Positions 17,786 through 26,676 of a stretch of 36,510 nt of DNA are shown here, one piece after another. How positions within the stretch are numbered: the first letter of the stretch is position 1; each line of letters opens with the position of its first letter. The stretch comes from an uncultured Oleiphilus sp. (lineage in GTDB: Bacteria > Pseudomonadota > Gammaproteobacteria > Pseudomonadales > Oleiphilaceae). The stretch is taken from NCBI GenBank assembly GCA_913020045.1, contig CAJWBE010000034.1:1-36510 (forward strand), in the 5' to 3' direction. A program made the position numbers and the translations under genes. The notes beneath the pieces are model-generated. The model was not told the origin of the DNA, did not search any database, and saw only the letters and a list, made by a program, of their open reading frames with translations.

Positions 17786-18580
17786 TTACGGCATATTGCG
17801 GGAATAGAAAATTTCCTGCATTTCCTTGCGCAAGTCACTGCTTATGGCGCCCAAGCGCTCTTCCGACAGGTTGTCTGCACTTTCTCCAAAGAGGTAGCTT
17901 TTAACGTCAAAGTCTTTGAGCAGCATTTTCGTGTGAAAGGTGTTTTCTTGGTAAACGTTTACATCGACCATTTGGTAAGCGTCTTGCGTGTCTTCGCTTA
18001 GATAGTTTTGTATTGAACTGATTTCGTGGTCAATGTAATGCTTTATTCCATCAATATCTCGCGTAAACCCTCTTACTCTGTAGTCGAGCATAACAATGTC
18101 GGAGTCGAAACTATGAATGAGGTAGTTTAGCGCTTTCAATGGAGAGATTAGGCCGCAGGTCGACACGTCGATATCTGCCCGGAAAGTACTAATGCCATTA
18201 ACTGGGTGGCTTTCTGGATAGGTATGGACCGTGACATGACTTTTGTCGAGGTGTCCGACAATCGTATCGGGCAGAGGCCCGGGAGCTTCCGTCGTATCAT
18301 TATCTTCCGGGGCGACTTCGTGCTCTGCGATGAGCATGGTGACGCTTGCGCCATGAGGGTCGTAGTCCTGTCGCGCAATATTCAGAATGTTTGCCTCAAT
18401 GATCGAGACAACGTCTGTCAATATTTGCGTTAGGCGCTCCGCGTTGTACATTTCATCAATGTAGGCAATGTACTCGCGACGGTCTTTGTCTGTTTCTGTG
18501 AAACAAATGTCGTAGATGTTGAAGCTTAGTGACTTTGTTAGATTGTTGAAGCCATGGAGCTTTAATTTTTTGTCAGTCAT
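17786..18580 (-). CDS. speD: S-adenosylmethionine decarboxylase proenzyme
   Basis: Produces decarboxylated S-adenosylmethionine, the aminopropyl donor for spermidine synthesis. At 264 residues it matches the E. coli enzyme in length and nearly throughout in sequence ([51 protein letters not shown]). The self-processing site is LDKSH: cleavage before Ser114 generates the pyruvoyl group. It lies downstream of an osmC-family gene on the same strand with a 21-base gap made of a repeated 9-base unit that also supplies the purine-rich ribosome region (GAGAA just before ATG). The order vfr-osmC-speD is the same as in Pseudomonas. No speE is in the window. Confidence 0.97.
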   Translation of the reverse strand: MTDKKLKLHGFNNLTKSLSFNIYDICFTETDKDRREYIAYIDEMYNAERLTQILTDVVSIIEANILNIARQDYDPHGASVTMLIAEHEVAPEDNDTTEAPGPLPDTIVGHLDKSHVTVHTYPESHPVNGISTFRADIDVSTCGLISPLKALNYLIHSFDSDIVMLDYRVRGFTRDIDGIKHYIDHEISSIQNYLSEDTQDAYQMVDVNVYQENTFHTKMLLKDFDVKSYLFGESADNLSEERLGAISSDLRKEMQEIFYSRNMP

Positions 18581-18583
18581 TTC

Positions 18584-18610
18584 TCAGTTCTCTCAGTTCT
18601 CTCAGTTCTC
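18584..18610 (-). repeat. Three perfect tandem copies of a 9-base unit across the osmC stop and speD ribosome region
   Basis: On the minus strand GAGAACTGA occurs three times back to back (18602-18610, 18593-18601, 18584-18592). The first copy encodes the final Glu-Asn-stop of the OsmC protein. The other two fill the gap to speD, and a following GAA abuts the speD ATG. Because each unit ends with an in-frame TGA, adding or losing copies would leave the OsmC product unchanged but alter the spacing to speD. Confidence 0.95.
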
Positions 18611-19021
18611 ACAGATCTCAAAGCTATGGGTAATTTCGACCCCGCCTTTTTCTAGCATTATAGATGCGGAGCAATATTTTTCCGCGGATAAAGCGACGGC
18701 TCTTTTAACTAACGCTGCCTTTAAATTGGTGCCGGAAATGTAAAAGTGGATGTTGATTTTAGTGAAAACACTAGGGACTTCGTCGGCACGCTCAGCGTCG
18801 ATTTCGGCGCGGCACTCAGTAATATCTTGGCGTGACTTTTGAAGAATGCTCATCACATCGAAAGATGTGCACCCACCAAGTCCGAGTAAAAGCATTTCCA
18901 TTGGCCGAGGACCTTGGTCATTGCCACCATGATCAGGAGGGCCATCCATCGTAATGGAATGCCCTGATCCCGAACGCCCAACAAACTTTGCGTCACCACC
19001 CCAGTTAATGCTCACGTTCAT
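18602..19021 (-). CDS. OsmC-family protein (YhfA-like)
   Basis: A 139-residue OsmC/Ohr-fold protein. Starting at Met 19019-19021 (MNVSINWGG) gives the usual family length; an upstream extension in the same frame is non-homologous. Visible family features are FVGRSGSGHSITMDGPP, the conserved PMEMLLLGLGGCTSFDVMSI with one redox Cys, and a second conserved Cys in SAEKYCSAS. Ohr and OsmC members use such a Cys pair to reduce organic peroxides, but the YhfA branch, which sits beside crp in E. coli and beside vfr in Pseudomonas, has no established substrate. The position here, divergent from vfr and upstream of speD, fits that branch. It is probably co-transcribed with speD. Confidence 0.9.
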   Translation of the reverse strand: MNVSINWGGDAKFVGRSGSGHSITMDGPPDHGGNDQGPRPMEMLLLGLGGCTSFDVMSILQKSRQDITECRAEIDAERADEVPSVFTKINIHFYISGTNLKAALVKRAVALSAEKYCSASIMLEKGGVEITHSFEICEN

Positions 19022-19249
19022 AATCGTAGCCTGCTTTATTGTTACAAAATTGCAGCGCAGATTAACACAATAAGAAGCCCAATTATAAATGTGTATTTGG
19101 TTTCTTGGTCTATACTTTTTGTAGATCAATGGTTTGGAGAGGTTTGTTCGCAAACTTATCGAATCATTATGGAGTAATAAATGTGAGCTCAGGCGCTCCT
19201 AATGGGATGTTCCCGTCTGATGACAAGCAGCATAAAAAAGGTATCCGAA

Positions 19250-19891
19250 ATGTCCACTATTTTAAAACCAGTAGAAAGTAAAACGAAGCACTTAGACTTC
19301 TTCTTGTCTCAGTGTCATCGAAGAAAGTACCCGAGTAAAAGCACAATTATTTATGCGGGTGATAAGAGCGACTCTCTTTTTTATATTATAAAAGGCTCAG
19401 TAACGGTCATTATCGAAGACGATGATGGGCGTGAGATGATAATGGCCTACTTGAACACTGGTGACTTTTTTGGAGAGATGGGACTGTTCGACAACATGGA
19501 CTCTCGCAGTGCATGGGTTAAGGCTAAAATAGAGTGTGAAGTCGCGGAGATTAGTTACACCAAATTTCGCGAGATTTCCCAGCAAGATCCAAGAATTTTA
19601 TACTTCATTGGCGAGCAAATGGCGTCGCGTTTGCGTCAAACCACTCGTAAAGTTGGCGATCTAGCATTTTTAGATGTGACAGGCCGTGTTGCTCGTACCT
19701 TGCTTGATCTTTGTAAAGAGCCTGACGCGATGACGCACCCTGATGGCATGCAAATTAAGATTACACGACAAGAGATTGGTCGTATTGTAGGTTGTTCAAG
19801 GGAGATGGTTGGGCGCGTACTGAAAACGCTTGAAGAGCAGGGCCTTGTTCAGGTGAAAGGAAAAACGATGGTCGTTTACGGGACCCGCTGA
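19250..19891 (+). CDS. vfr: Vfr/CRP-type cyclic AMP-dependent transcription regulator
   Basis: A 213-residue CRP/FNR-family regulator, very close to Pseudomonas Vfr (214 residues). The cAMP-binding beta barrel shows [10 protein letters not shown] and the phosphate-contacting SRSAWVKAK. The C-helix region ([22 protein letters not shown]) forms the dimer interface. The DNA-binding helix-turn-helix ([27 protein letters not shown]) is essentially the same as in CRP, so a TGTGA-N6-TCACA-type operator is expected. The start at 19250 ([10 protein letters not shown]) has an AAAGG site 8 bases upstream and fits family length; an in-frame ATG at 19202 adds 16 residues without similarity. The gene is alone on its strand and ends in a strong bidirectional terminator. 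Confidence 0.96.
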   Translation: MSTILKPVESKTKHLDFFLSQCHRRKYPSKSTIIYAGDKSDSLFYIIKGSVTVIIEDDDGREMIMAYLNTGDFFGEMGLFDNMDSRSAWVKAKIECEVAEISYTKFREISQQDPRILYFIGEQMASRLRQTTRKVGDLAFLDVTGRVARTLLDLCKEPDAMTHPDGMQIKITRQEIGRIVGCSREMVGRVLKTLEEQGLVQVKGKTMVVYGTR

Positions 19892-19902
19892 GCTAATTAC
19901 TA

Positions 19903-19943
19903 GACATAAAAAAACCGGTGTTTGTCACCGGTTTTTTTATGTC
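19903..19943. terminator. Bidirectional terminator between vfr and the secreted protein gene
   Basis: A perfect 18-base inverted repeat (GACATAAAAAAACCGGTG and its complement) around a TTTGT loop. A and T runs on both sides allow termination in both directions for the two convergent genes. Confidence 0.95.
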
Positions 19944-19949
19944 TGAAGG

Positions 19950-20537
19950 TTAATCTCTTTCTTGCATGCGAGTACTGCCTCGCGACTCCCAATTAGACAA
20001 ATAGATGTTACCTACCGTGCGGTCACCATCATTGTAATCGCCACGAAGATTTTCGAGTTTCAATAGGTCGATTTTGAGGTCGCGCGTGTGAACGACCGAC
20101 CCATCGCCAAGGAAGTCAGCCTTATGGCTAAAACCTTTAGTTTTGTACTGAATCTCGCTCGACGTTTTGAATGCGCTTGCTGTTCCGATTGTTTGTGTAT
20201 TTTCTTCGATAGCCGTTTGTGCATCTTCAAAGCTATCAAAGGTAATTACTTGCTCGCTACCCGTTTCAGCGGTTCGACGCTCTTCGTCTTTAAGCGCGAC
20301 ATCGGCCGCGTCTTTATTGCTCGTGTCCGCGCTTTCCGTTGAACCTTCGCTTGGATCTATATCGTCTTCTAGACCCGCGGCTGCAGGACCAAAAATATCC
20401 AAAATATTTTGACCGATTTCAGCAGATACATTATCCATATCAGCTTCAGTGAGTGGTTGAACAGCACTAACCATACTTGATGCGAACAGAAGAAGAGCGC
20501 CTAGTATTTTTTGGCTATTCATATAGAGCAAAGACAT
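19950..20537 (-). CDS. Small secreted acidic protein of unknown function
   Basis: A 195-residue protein with a clear signal peptide (MNSQKILGALLLFASSMVSA, probable cut after SA). The mature N-terminus reads VQPLTEADMDNVSAEIGQ, resembling the short 'L-x-D-x-x-L-x-x-V-S-G-Q' motif seen near the start of FilA/DUF6160-type surface proteins; this likeness is weak. A Ser/Thr/Asp/Glu-rich stretch follows (about 50-95), then an unassigned region with no Cys. The start at 20537 is preferred because AGAGAG lies upstream; the second Met (20522) would also leave a full signal peptide. It is transcribed alone, convergent with vfr. An outer-membrane or extracellular location is inferred. Confidence 0.72.
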   Translation of the reverse strand: MSLLYMNSQKILGALLLFASSMVSAVQPLTEADMDNVSAEIGQNILDIFGPAAAGLEDDIDPSEGSTESADTSNKDAADVALKDEERRTAETGSEQVITFDSFEDAQTAIEENTQTIGTASAFKTSSEIQYKTKGFSHKADFLGDGSVVHTRDLKIDLLKLENLRGDYNDGDRTVGNIYLSNWESRGSTRMQERD

Positions 20538-20767
20538 GTTGACGTATCTCTCTTGAGTTACTTGATATTGCTGTTAACTGAACTTAATTAAGTTTGAAGT
20601 GTACATGAAATGATCAATATTCGCATTTAAAACATTTGTTTGATAGAAAAAATACTGAAAGTGGATAAGGCGGTCGATAGCGTGAAGCATTCTGCTAGTT
20701 AGGGTCTACACTGATTAACGGGAGAACCTTAGATTCGCATTTCACTACGAACTCAAGGGAGAGTTTA

Positions 20768-23428
20768 ATGTTGGAAGATAATGACCCTATTGAAACCTCT
20801 GAGTGGCTAGAAGCCCTTCAGTCACTTATCGCGGCAGAGGGTCCGCAACGAGCACGCTTTATTCTTCGACAGCTCGCCGAGCAAGCAAAAAATTCTGGTG
20901 TAGAGGTGCCATATGGTGTCACTACAGCCTATCGGAATACGATCCCTAGAGATCAAGAAGCAAGAATGCCGGGCGATCTATTTATGGAGCGGCGTATACG
21001 CTCTCTTGTTCGCTGGAACGCTATGGCAATGGTTCTCAGGGCAAACAAACGCCCCGGCGAACTCGGCGGTCATATCTCATCTTTTTCATCCAGTGCCACC
21101 CTATATGATGTTGGGTTTAATTACTTCTTTCACGCGGGAAACGAAAAGCGCGATGCTGACCTTGTTTATGTTCAAGGGCACTCTTCTCCAGGTATCTATG
21201 CTAGATCATTTTTGGAAGGACGTTTTACTGAGGAGCAAATGGATGCCTACCGAAGTGAGGTTGATGGCGGAGGACTTCCTTCCTACCCACATCCGTGGTT
21301 GATGCCTGACTATTGGCAATTTCCTACTGTCTCTATGGGACTAGGGCCGCTGCAAGCGATTTATCAAGCGCACGTCATGAAGTATCTGGATAGCCGTGAA
21401 CTCATTGATAAGTCTGACCGAAAGGTTTGGTGTTTTGTCGGTGATGGCGAGACGGATGAGCCTGAAACGCTAGGATCAATTGCACTGGCCGGCCGAGAAA
21501 AATTAGATAACCTTATCTTCGTTGTTAACTGCAATTTGCAGCGCTTAGATGGGCCTGTTCGTGGTAACGGAAAAATTATCCAAGAGCTTGAAGGGGTGTT
21601 TCGAGGTGCCGGCTGGAATGTTATTAAAGTCGTTTGGGGCCGAATGTGGGACACCCTTTTTGAACGCGATGAACAGGGGTTCATGCAGCGAGCAATGGAT
21701 GAACTTGTTGATGGCGAAATGCAAAACTTCAAAGCCAATGGTGCTGCTTACACGCGCAAACACTTTTTTGGGCGATATCCTGAGCTCGCCAAGCTTGCCG
21801 AAGAGCTGAGTGATGAAGATATTGCGCAGCTGAATCGAGGCGGACACGATCCTTATAAAATTTACGCTGCATATCAGCAGGCGGTTACGCATAAAGGGCA
21901 GCCAACAGTTATTCTTGCGCACACTATCAAAGGGTATGGTTTTGGCAAAGCAGGAGAGGCAACGAATACCACGCACTCGCTTAAAAAGCTGGATACGGAA
22001 ACCTTAAAAGCATTTAGAGATCGGTTTGGTGTTCCCGTCAGTAATGATGACATTGATGAAGTGCCCTACTACCGCCCTGCACCGGATAGCCCAGAGGCTT
22101 TATATTTAAAGTCTAAGCGTGATGCGCTCGGTGGTGTTTATCCCAATCGCCGAGAAAGCAGCCCGCCACTCCAAATTCCGGATATCGATATTTTTGAATC
22201 GCAGTTGGCCGGTTCGGGTGAGCGAGAGATATCGACGACAATGGCGTTTGTTCGAATGTTGTCTGCACTCACAAAAGATAAGCGCATCGGTAAGCGTATA
22301 GTGCCAATTGTTCCGGATGAAGCGAGAACGTTTGGCATGGAGGGTATGTTCCGACAACTCGGCATTTATACCTCCGAAGGGCAAAAATATGTCCCTAATG
22401 ACCGCGATCAAGTCATGTATTATCGTGAAGATAAGGCGGGCCAAATTCTAGAAGAAGGCATCAATGAAGCCGGAGCAATGGCGGCTTGGATGGCGTGTGC
22501 GACGTCTTATAGTACCCATGATTATCCGCTAATACCTTTTTACATATTCTATTCAATGTTCGGCTTCCAGCGTGTTGGCGATTTAGCCTGGGCAGCAGGT
22601 GATATGCGTTCCCGTGGTTTTTTATTGGGCGGAACGGCAGGAAGAACAACTCTTAATGGCGAAGGTTTGCAGCACCAAGATGGCCATAGTCATGTGCTAG
22701 CGAGCACGGTTCCAAATTGCGTTGCTTATGACCCAGCCTACGGCTGTGAGCTCGCGGTCATTCTGCAAGATGGAATGCGCAGAATGTATCAGGACAATGA
22801 AAGTATTTATTATTACATTACCTTGATGAACGAAAATTACCTTCAGCCTGCTTTGGTAAAAGATAGCGAAGCGGGCATCTTGGCAGGCATGTACTTGTTT
22901 GAAAGCCATGCCATGAAGGGCAAAAAGAAAACGCCAAGGGTTCAATTACTCGGTAGCGGAGCGATTTTAAACGAAGTGCGCGCAGCGGCGAAATTGTTGC
23001 AGGAAGACTACGGTGTCGAGAGTGATGTTTGGAGTGTGACCAGTTTCAACGAGCTTGCGCGCGAAGGGCAAAAAGTGGAACGTTGGAATCGACTTAACCC
23101 GGATAAGCCTGCAAAAAGTACCTATGTAGAAACGTGCTTCGAGGGACGAGCAGGGCCAGTCATCGCGTCTACAGACTATGTTCGGATGTATGCCGAGCAA
23201 ATTCGCCCCTATATTGGTCAAGGCTATACCGTGCTAGGAACTGACGGTTTTGGTCGAAGTGATACGCGCGAAAAGTTACGTCAGTTTTTTGAAGTCGATC
23301 GATATCATGTCGTTGTCGCGGCGCTGGATGCATTGCGTCACAGTGGCGAAGTTGATGTGTCAGTGGTAATGGATGCGATTCGAAAGTTCGATATTGACCG
23401 TAACTGCCTCAGCCCAATGCAACGATAG
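20768..23428 (+). CDS. aceE: Pyruvate dehydrogenase E1 component (homodimeric type)
   Basis: Decarboxylates pyruvate with thiamine diphosphate and passes the acetyl group to the lipoyl domains of E2. At 886 residues it has the length of the E. coli enzyme. The thiamine diphosphate motif begins with GDGETDEPETLGS and ends with VVNCNLQRLDGP. Other conserved blocks include GHISSFSSSATLYDVGFNYFF (residues near 96-116), KGYGFGKAGEATNTTH, and the C-terminal VLGTDGFGRSDTREKLR. A GGGAG site precedes the ATG. aceF follows after 16 bases. The third subunit gene (lpd) is not in the window. The 230-base upstream gap should hold the promoter; I found no regulator gene next to it. Confidence 0.97.
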   Translation: MLEDNDPIETSEWLEALQSLIAAEGPQRARFILRQLAEQAKNSGVEVPYGVTTAYRNTIPRDQEARMPGDLFMERRIRSLVRWNAMAMVLRANKRPGELGGHISSFSSSATLYDVGFNYFFHAGNEKRDADLVYVQGHSSPGIYARSFLEGRFTEEQMDAYRSEVDGGGLPSYPHPWLMPDYWQFPTVSMGLGPLQAIYQAHVMKYLDSRELIDKSDRKVWCFVGDGETDEPETLGSIALAGREKLDNLIFVVNCNLQRLDGPVRGNGKIIQELEGVFRGAGWNVIKVVWGRMWDTLFERDEQGFMQRAMDELVDGEMQNFKANGAAYTRKHFFGRYPELAKLAEELSDEDIAQLNRGGHDPYKIYAAYQQAVTHKGQPTVILAHTIKGYGFGKAGEATNTTHSLKKLDTETLKAFRDRFGVPVSNDDIDEVPYYRPAPDSPEALYLKSKRDALGGVYPNRRESSPPLQIPDIDIFESQLAGSGEREISTTMAFVRMLSALTKDKRIGKRIVPIVPDEARTFGMEGMFRQLGIYTSEGQKYVPNDRDQVMYYREDKAGQILEEGINEAGAMAAWMACATSYSTHDYPLIPFYIFYSMFGFQRVGDLAWAAGDMRSRGFLLGGTAGRTTLNGEGLQHQDGHSHVLASTVPNCVAYDPAYGCELAVILQDGMRRMYQDNESIYYYITLMNENYLQPALVKDSEAGILAGMYLFESHAMKGKKKTPRVQLLGSGAILNEVRAAAKLLQEDYGVESDVWSVTSFNELAREGQKVERWNRLNPDKPAKSTYVETCFEGRAGPVIASTDYVRMYAEQIRPYIGQGYTVLGTDGFGRSDTREKLRQFFEVDRYHVVVAALDALRHSGEVDVSVVMDAIRKFDIDRNCLSPMQR

Positions 23429-23444
23429 GTATCAGGAGATCTCA

Positions 23445-25103
23445 ATGAGTGAAGTCGAAGTAGTCGTGCCTGACCTAGGTGTTGAAGGGGCCGTAGAGGT
23501 GATTGAAATATGTGTGTCAGAAGGGGACCAAGTTAGTCCTGATGATGCACTTGTTGTGCTGGAAAGTGATAAAGCAACGATGGAGGTGCCACTTGAGTCG
23601 GGTGGAACCATCACGAAGCTTATGGTCAAAGAGGGAGACAAAGTAGAGCAGGGAGATTGTTTGGCGCTATTGTCTGCGACTGGCGCGCCGAAAAAACCGG
23701 AGTCTCAGTCAGTTGAACAGCCAGTTAGTGAAAGTTCAGATAAGGCTGCTGAGAAAGCGGCGACAACGACAGATAGTGCAGCCGACGAAGTTGCATCTGG
23801 AGGTGTGATGGATGTCAGTATCCCCGATCTAGGTGGAGCAGAGTCAGTCGAAGTGATTGAGCTGTTGATGTCTGTGGGTGATGTCATCGAGTCAGATCAA
23901 ACAATATTGGTGTTGGAGTCAGACAAGGCGACGATGGAAATACCTAGCCCTGCGCCGGGTAGTATTGCGGAGGTTTCTGTATCGGTTGGTGACTTAGTTT
24001 CTGAGGGCGACTTGGTGGCCCGTCTGACGCTATCCGAGGACTCTGAAGGGGCGGCAGAATCGACTCAACAGAATCCGTCAGATAATGTCGCGCAGACGAC
24101 TAAACAGTCCAAGATGACAGAGCCCGAGATTGAAGACCTGAAGAAAAAGAAGGCGGCAGTTCGTGATGAAAATGAGCAGTCGACGTCTACTGCAAGTGCC
24201 CATGCTGGCCCAGCGGTAAGAAAGCTCGCGCGTGAATTGGGCGTCGATTTATCGTTAGTAACGGGCAAAGGACGAAGTGGCCGGGTGGTTAAAGACGATG
24301 TTAAAGCATTCGTAAAAGGCCAGTTAAGCCAGACGGCGATTTCGGCACCGGGTGGAAATGCTTATGGCTTGCCGGCAGCGCCAGCGTTGCCCGACTTTTC
24401 TGAGTTTGGCTCAGTCGAACCGGCGGCAATGGATAAAATGCAGATTCTAACAGCAAGGAATATGCAGCGAAGTTGGTTGCAAGTTCCCCATGTAACCCAA
24501 TTTGATGAAGCTGATATCACGGAGTTGGAGCTATTTCGGAAGTCTAAGAAAGCGAAGGCGGAGTCCTTAGGGGTCAAGTTAACGCCCTTACCGTTTATAC
24601 TCAAAGCTTGTGCTCACGCTTTGGCCTCTCTGCCACAATTCAATGTTTCGATTGATATGGAAAATCAACTTATCATTCAGAAACACTATATCCATATAGG
24701 AATGGCCGTTGACACTCCTGCGGGCTTAGTCGTTCCGGTTATCCGAGATGTCGATCAGAAAAGCATTTGGGATCTGGCAACAGAGTGTGCTGAACTTGCG
24801 TTGAAAGCGCGTGAACGAAAACTCCGTCCAGCGGAAATGCAAGGAGGATGCTTCACTATATCTAGTTTAGGATCTCTTGGCGGAACGGCTTTTACACCGA
24901 TAGTGAATACGCCTGAAGTGGCAATACTCGGCGTGTCTAAATCGTTCTACAAGCCAGTCTTTATTGACGGAGAGTTTCAGCCGCGACTAATGCTGCCGTT
25001 GTCCTTGAGTTATGATCATCGTGCGGTGAATGGCGTTGATGGCGCGCGTTTCTCATCACATGTTGCGAGTATTTTGCAGGATTTACGTGAACTAGCGATG
25101 TGA
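23445..25103 (+). CDS. aceF: Pyruvate dehydrogenase E2, dihydrolipoyl acetyltransferase with two lipoyl domains
   Basis: Accepts acetyl groups on swinging lipoyl arms and transfers them to CoA; forms the core of the complex. The start at 23445 (MSEVEVVVPDLG) has GGAG nine bases upstream and gives 552 residues; an upstream in-frame start inside aceE is non-homologous. There are two lipoyl domains, with the modified Lys43 and Lys161 in matching ESDKATMEVP and ESDKATMEIP segments. A peripheral subunit-binding domain lies near 257-295 (AGPAVRKLARELGVDLS, GKGRSGRVVKDDV). The catalytic domain ends with YDHRAVNGVDGARF, containing His525. Long acidic and Ala/Ser-rich linkers join the domains. E. coli has three lipoyl domains; two is common in related genera. 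Confidence 0.96.
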   Translation: MSEVEVVVPDLGVEGAVEVIEICVSEGDQVSPDDALVVLESDKATMEVPLESGGTITKLMVKEGDKVEQGDCLALLSATGAPKKPESQSVEQPVSESSDKAAEKAATTTDSAADEVASGGVMDVSIPDLGGAESVEVIELLMSVGDVIESDQTILVLESDKATMEIPSPAPGSIAEVSVSVGDLVSEGDLVARLTLSEDSEGAAESTQQNPSDNVAQTTKQSKMTEPEIEDLKKKKAAVRDENEQSTSTASAHAGPAVRKLARELGVDLSLVTGKGRSGRVVKDDVKAFVKGQLSQTAISAPGGNAYGLPAAPALPDFSEFGSVEPAAMDKMQILTARNMQRSWLQVPHVTQFDEADITELELFRKSKKAKAESLGVKLTPLPFILKACAHALASLPQFNVSIDMENQLIIQKHYIHIGMAVDTPAGLVVPVIRDVDQKSIWDLATECAELALKARERKLRPAEMQGGCFTISSLGSLGGTAFTPIVNTPEVAILGVSKSFYKPVFIDGEFQPRLMLPLSLSYDHRAVNGVDGARFSSHVASILQDLRELAM

Positions 25104-25219
25104 CTCGTCTTGATGACTCGTTGTAAGCTTGGCAGGTGAGGGCGCTTCTGGGATAATTGCTTCGAGGCGCGGTACGATCGGGCGAAATATAACAACAATA
25201 AAGGAGCGCGGCGCACACC

Positions 25220-26662
25220 ATGTATGAGTATCAAAACAGTATGGAATTTCAAACGCGCTTTATTAGTCATGAAGATCGGCGTATTGCCAGACAAGCTTTG
25301 TCTGGCAAACATGGATTTAAAGCACTTGTTCAAACTTCATCAGGTGAAGTTGATGCTTCGCTAAGTGACTTCTCAAGCTTGGGTTTTGCGATCACTATTG
25401 ATAAAGTCGGAGCCACATCCTACGCCGTAGGTGATGAAATTAGTATCACGCTGAGTCCTTTAATTAATCATGAGTATGTGATTAAAGGTGTCGTGATTGA
25501 TAGCCAGCCAACGCGGTTGGGTGGCGTCAAAGTATCTGCCGTGATTGAGCACGAACAGTCTTGTCGCCATGATAACTTTCAGCCCATTCATTTGACGCCT
25601 GAGCAAAGCCTAAAAGGCCAGATTGTTCACCCGTTTATTTACAAACAAAATAGCTACTTTGAATTAGAAAGCCTTTCGCGCAACGGGTTTTATGCAACGG
25701 GTATAAACTCCGACTTTACCTTGTTTGAAGGCATGGAGGTGACATTTAGCCTTGGTTCAATTGAGGGTATGCAGAATATAAGAGGTCGAGTTTCCAATGT
25801 TGGCCTGACGCAGGAAAATAGCATTCGCTGTTTTATTGATACCGCATATTTGACGTCTAAGACTGAAGAACAGTTGGCTCAGCACTGTTTTCATTTTGCG
25901 CAGAAAACGCCAAGAGACATTCGTTTGGCGGGACTGAACTCAGAGGCTATCCAAGAGCTAGTGCAATATCGTTTTGTCGAGACTCAGGCAGAATATGAGG
26001 CGGTACTGAAGCTTAGGCGTAAGTCTTATGCAAGCAGAGGTATGTGTAACAAGGACGACCCTATTGCGATGTTTGCCTTGAAACAGGACGCATATGGAAG
26101 AATATTGATCGTGTTTCATAATGCTCGAGTCATAGGGACAGCTTTGTTGGTATTTGCGCAGCGCGGTGAGCAACCGTTTGAGCTTGACGAACAGGTGCCA
26201 CTAAGCGACTTTTCTCTTTTGCCGGCCTATGAAGAGCTAATGGAAATTACGGCGATTTTTATCGAAAGATACTACCAAGAGACCGATGTACTGCATGGCG
26301 TTTTTGAGAGCATGTATCGAGAGGGGCTTTCTGCGGGTAAAAACTACGTGATTGTTGGGTCTGAGCCTGAATGGAAAGACCGTTTCGTCAGAATGGGCTT
26401 TCGAGCGGCGGGCTTAAGTTACGAACACCCGCGCAATTGTGGTATTGAGATGCAAGTGATGGTCTTGAATAAAGACACGGGTAAGACCGGGAAAGGGATG
26501 AACCCAATGCTTTGGTGGCAAGTGTGGGGGCATGTCAGTGTTCATTTATACCAGCGTAGAATTATTGATTATTCTTGGGGCCAGAAAATGCGGGTGCAGT
26601 TTAATCGGGGTTTATACGAAGTCGTCGATGTGATGAAACGATTTCGGCAATTTTTTAATTGA
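25220..26662 (+). CDS. PilZ-domain protein fused to a FeeM-like N-acyltransferase
   Basis: A 480-residue soluble protein. The N-terminal PilZ domain has both c-di-GMP signatures: RxxxR (Arg20-Arg24, RRIAR) and DxSxxG (Asp50-Gly55, DFSSLG). A second PilZ-like barrel (about 125-215) has a degenerate SxSxxG (151-156) and no RxxxR. Residues about 240-435 resemble the GNAT/autoinducer-synthase fold of FeeM-type N-acyl amino acid synthases (YEAVLKLRRKSYASRGM, ARVIGTALLVF, MEITAIFIERYYQ, VIVGSEPEWKDRFVRMGFR). The C-terminal tail is basic and aromatic. The natural reading is an acyltransferase controlled by c-di-GMP, probably acylating an amino acid or amine from acyl-ACP; the substrate is unknown. 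AAGGAG lies 13 bases before the ATG, rather far. DUF2237 follows after 14 bases. Confidence 0.8.
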   Translation: MYEYQNSMEFQTRFISHEDRRIARQALSGKHGFKALVQTSSGEVDASLSDFSSLGFAITIDKVGATSYAVGDEISITLSPLINHEYVIKGVVIDSQPTRLGGVKVSAVIEHEQSCRHDNFQPIHLTPEQSLKGQIVHPFIYKQNSYFELESLSRNGFYATGINSDFTLFEGMEVTFSLGSIEGMQNIRGRVSNVGLTQENSIRCFIDTAYLTSKTEEQLAQHCFHFAQKTPRDIRLAGLNSEAIQELVQYRFVETQAEYEAVLKLRRKSYASRGMCNKDDPIAMFALKQDAYGRILIVFHNARVIGTALLVFAQRGEQPFELDEQVPLSDFSLLPAYEELMEITAIFIERYYQETDVLHGVFESMYREGLSAGKNYVIVGSEPEWKDRFVRMGFRAAGLSYEHPRNCGIEMQVMVLNKDTGKTGKGMNPMLWWQVWGHVSVHLYQRRIIDYSWGQKMRVQFNRGLYEVVDVMKRFRQFFN

Positions 26663-26676
26663 AGTAGAGAGTCTTA

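Noticed and set aside
18584-18610. The tandem 9-base units as a CRISPR array or mobile element end
   Set aside because: The units are directly adjacent without spacers, far too short for CRISPR repeats, and there are no cas genes or flanking target duplications.
19022-19153. N-terminal extension of the OsmC-family protein
   Set aside because: The extra 44 residues have no family similarity, while the Met at 19019-19021 gives the standard length and start.
20088-20412. Plus-strand open frames opposite the secreted protein gene
   Set aside because: They lie wholly antisense to a gene with a clear signal peptide and ribosome site, have no recognisable motifs, and two overlap each other in different frames.
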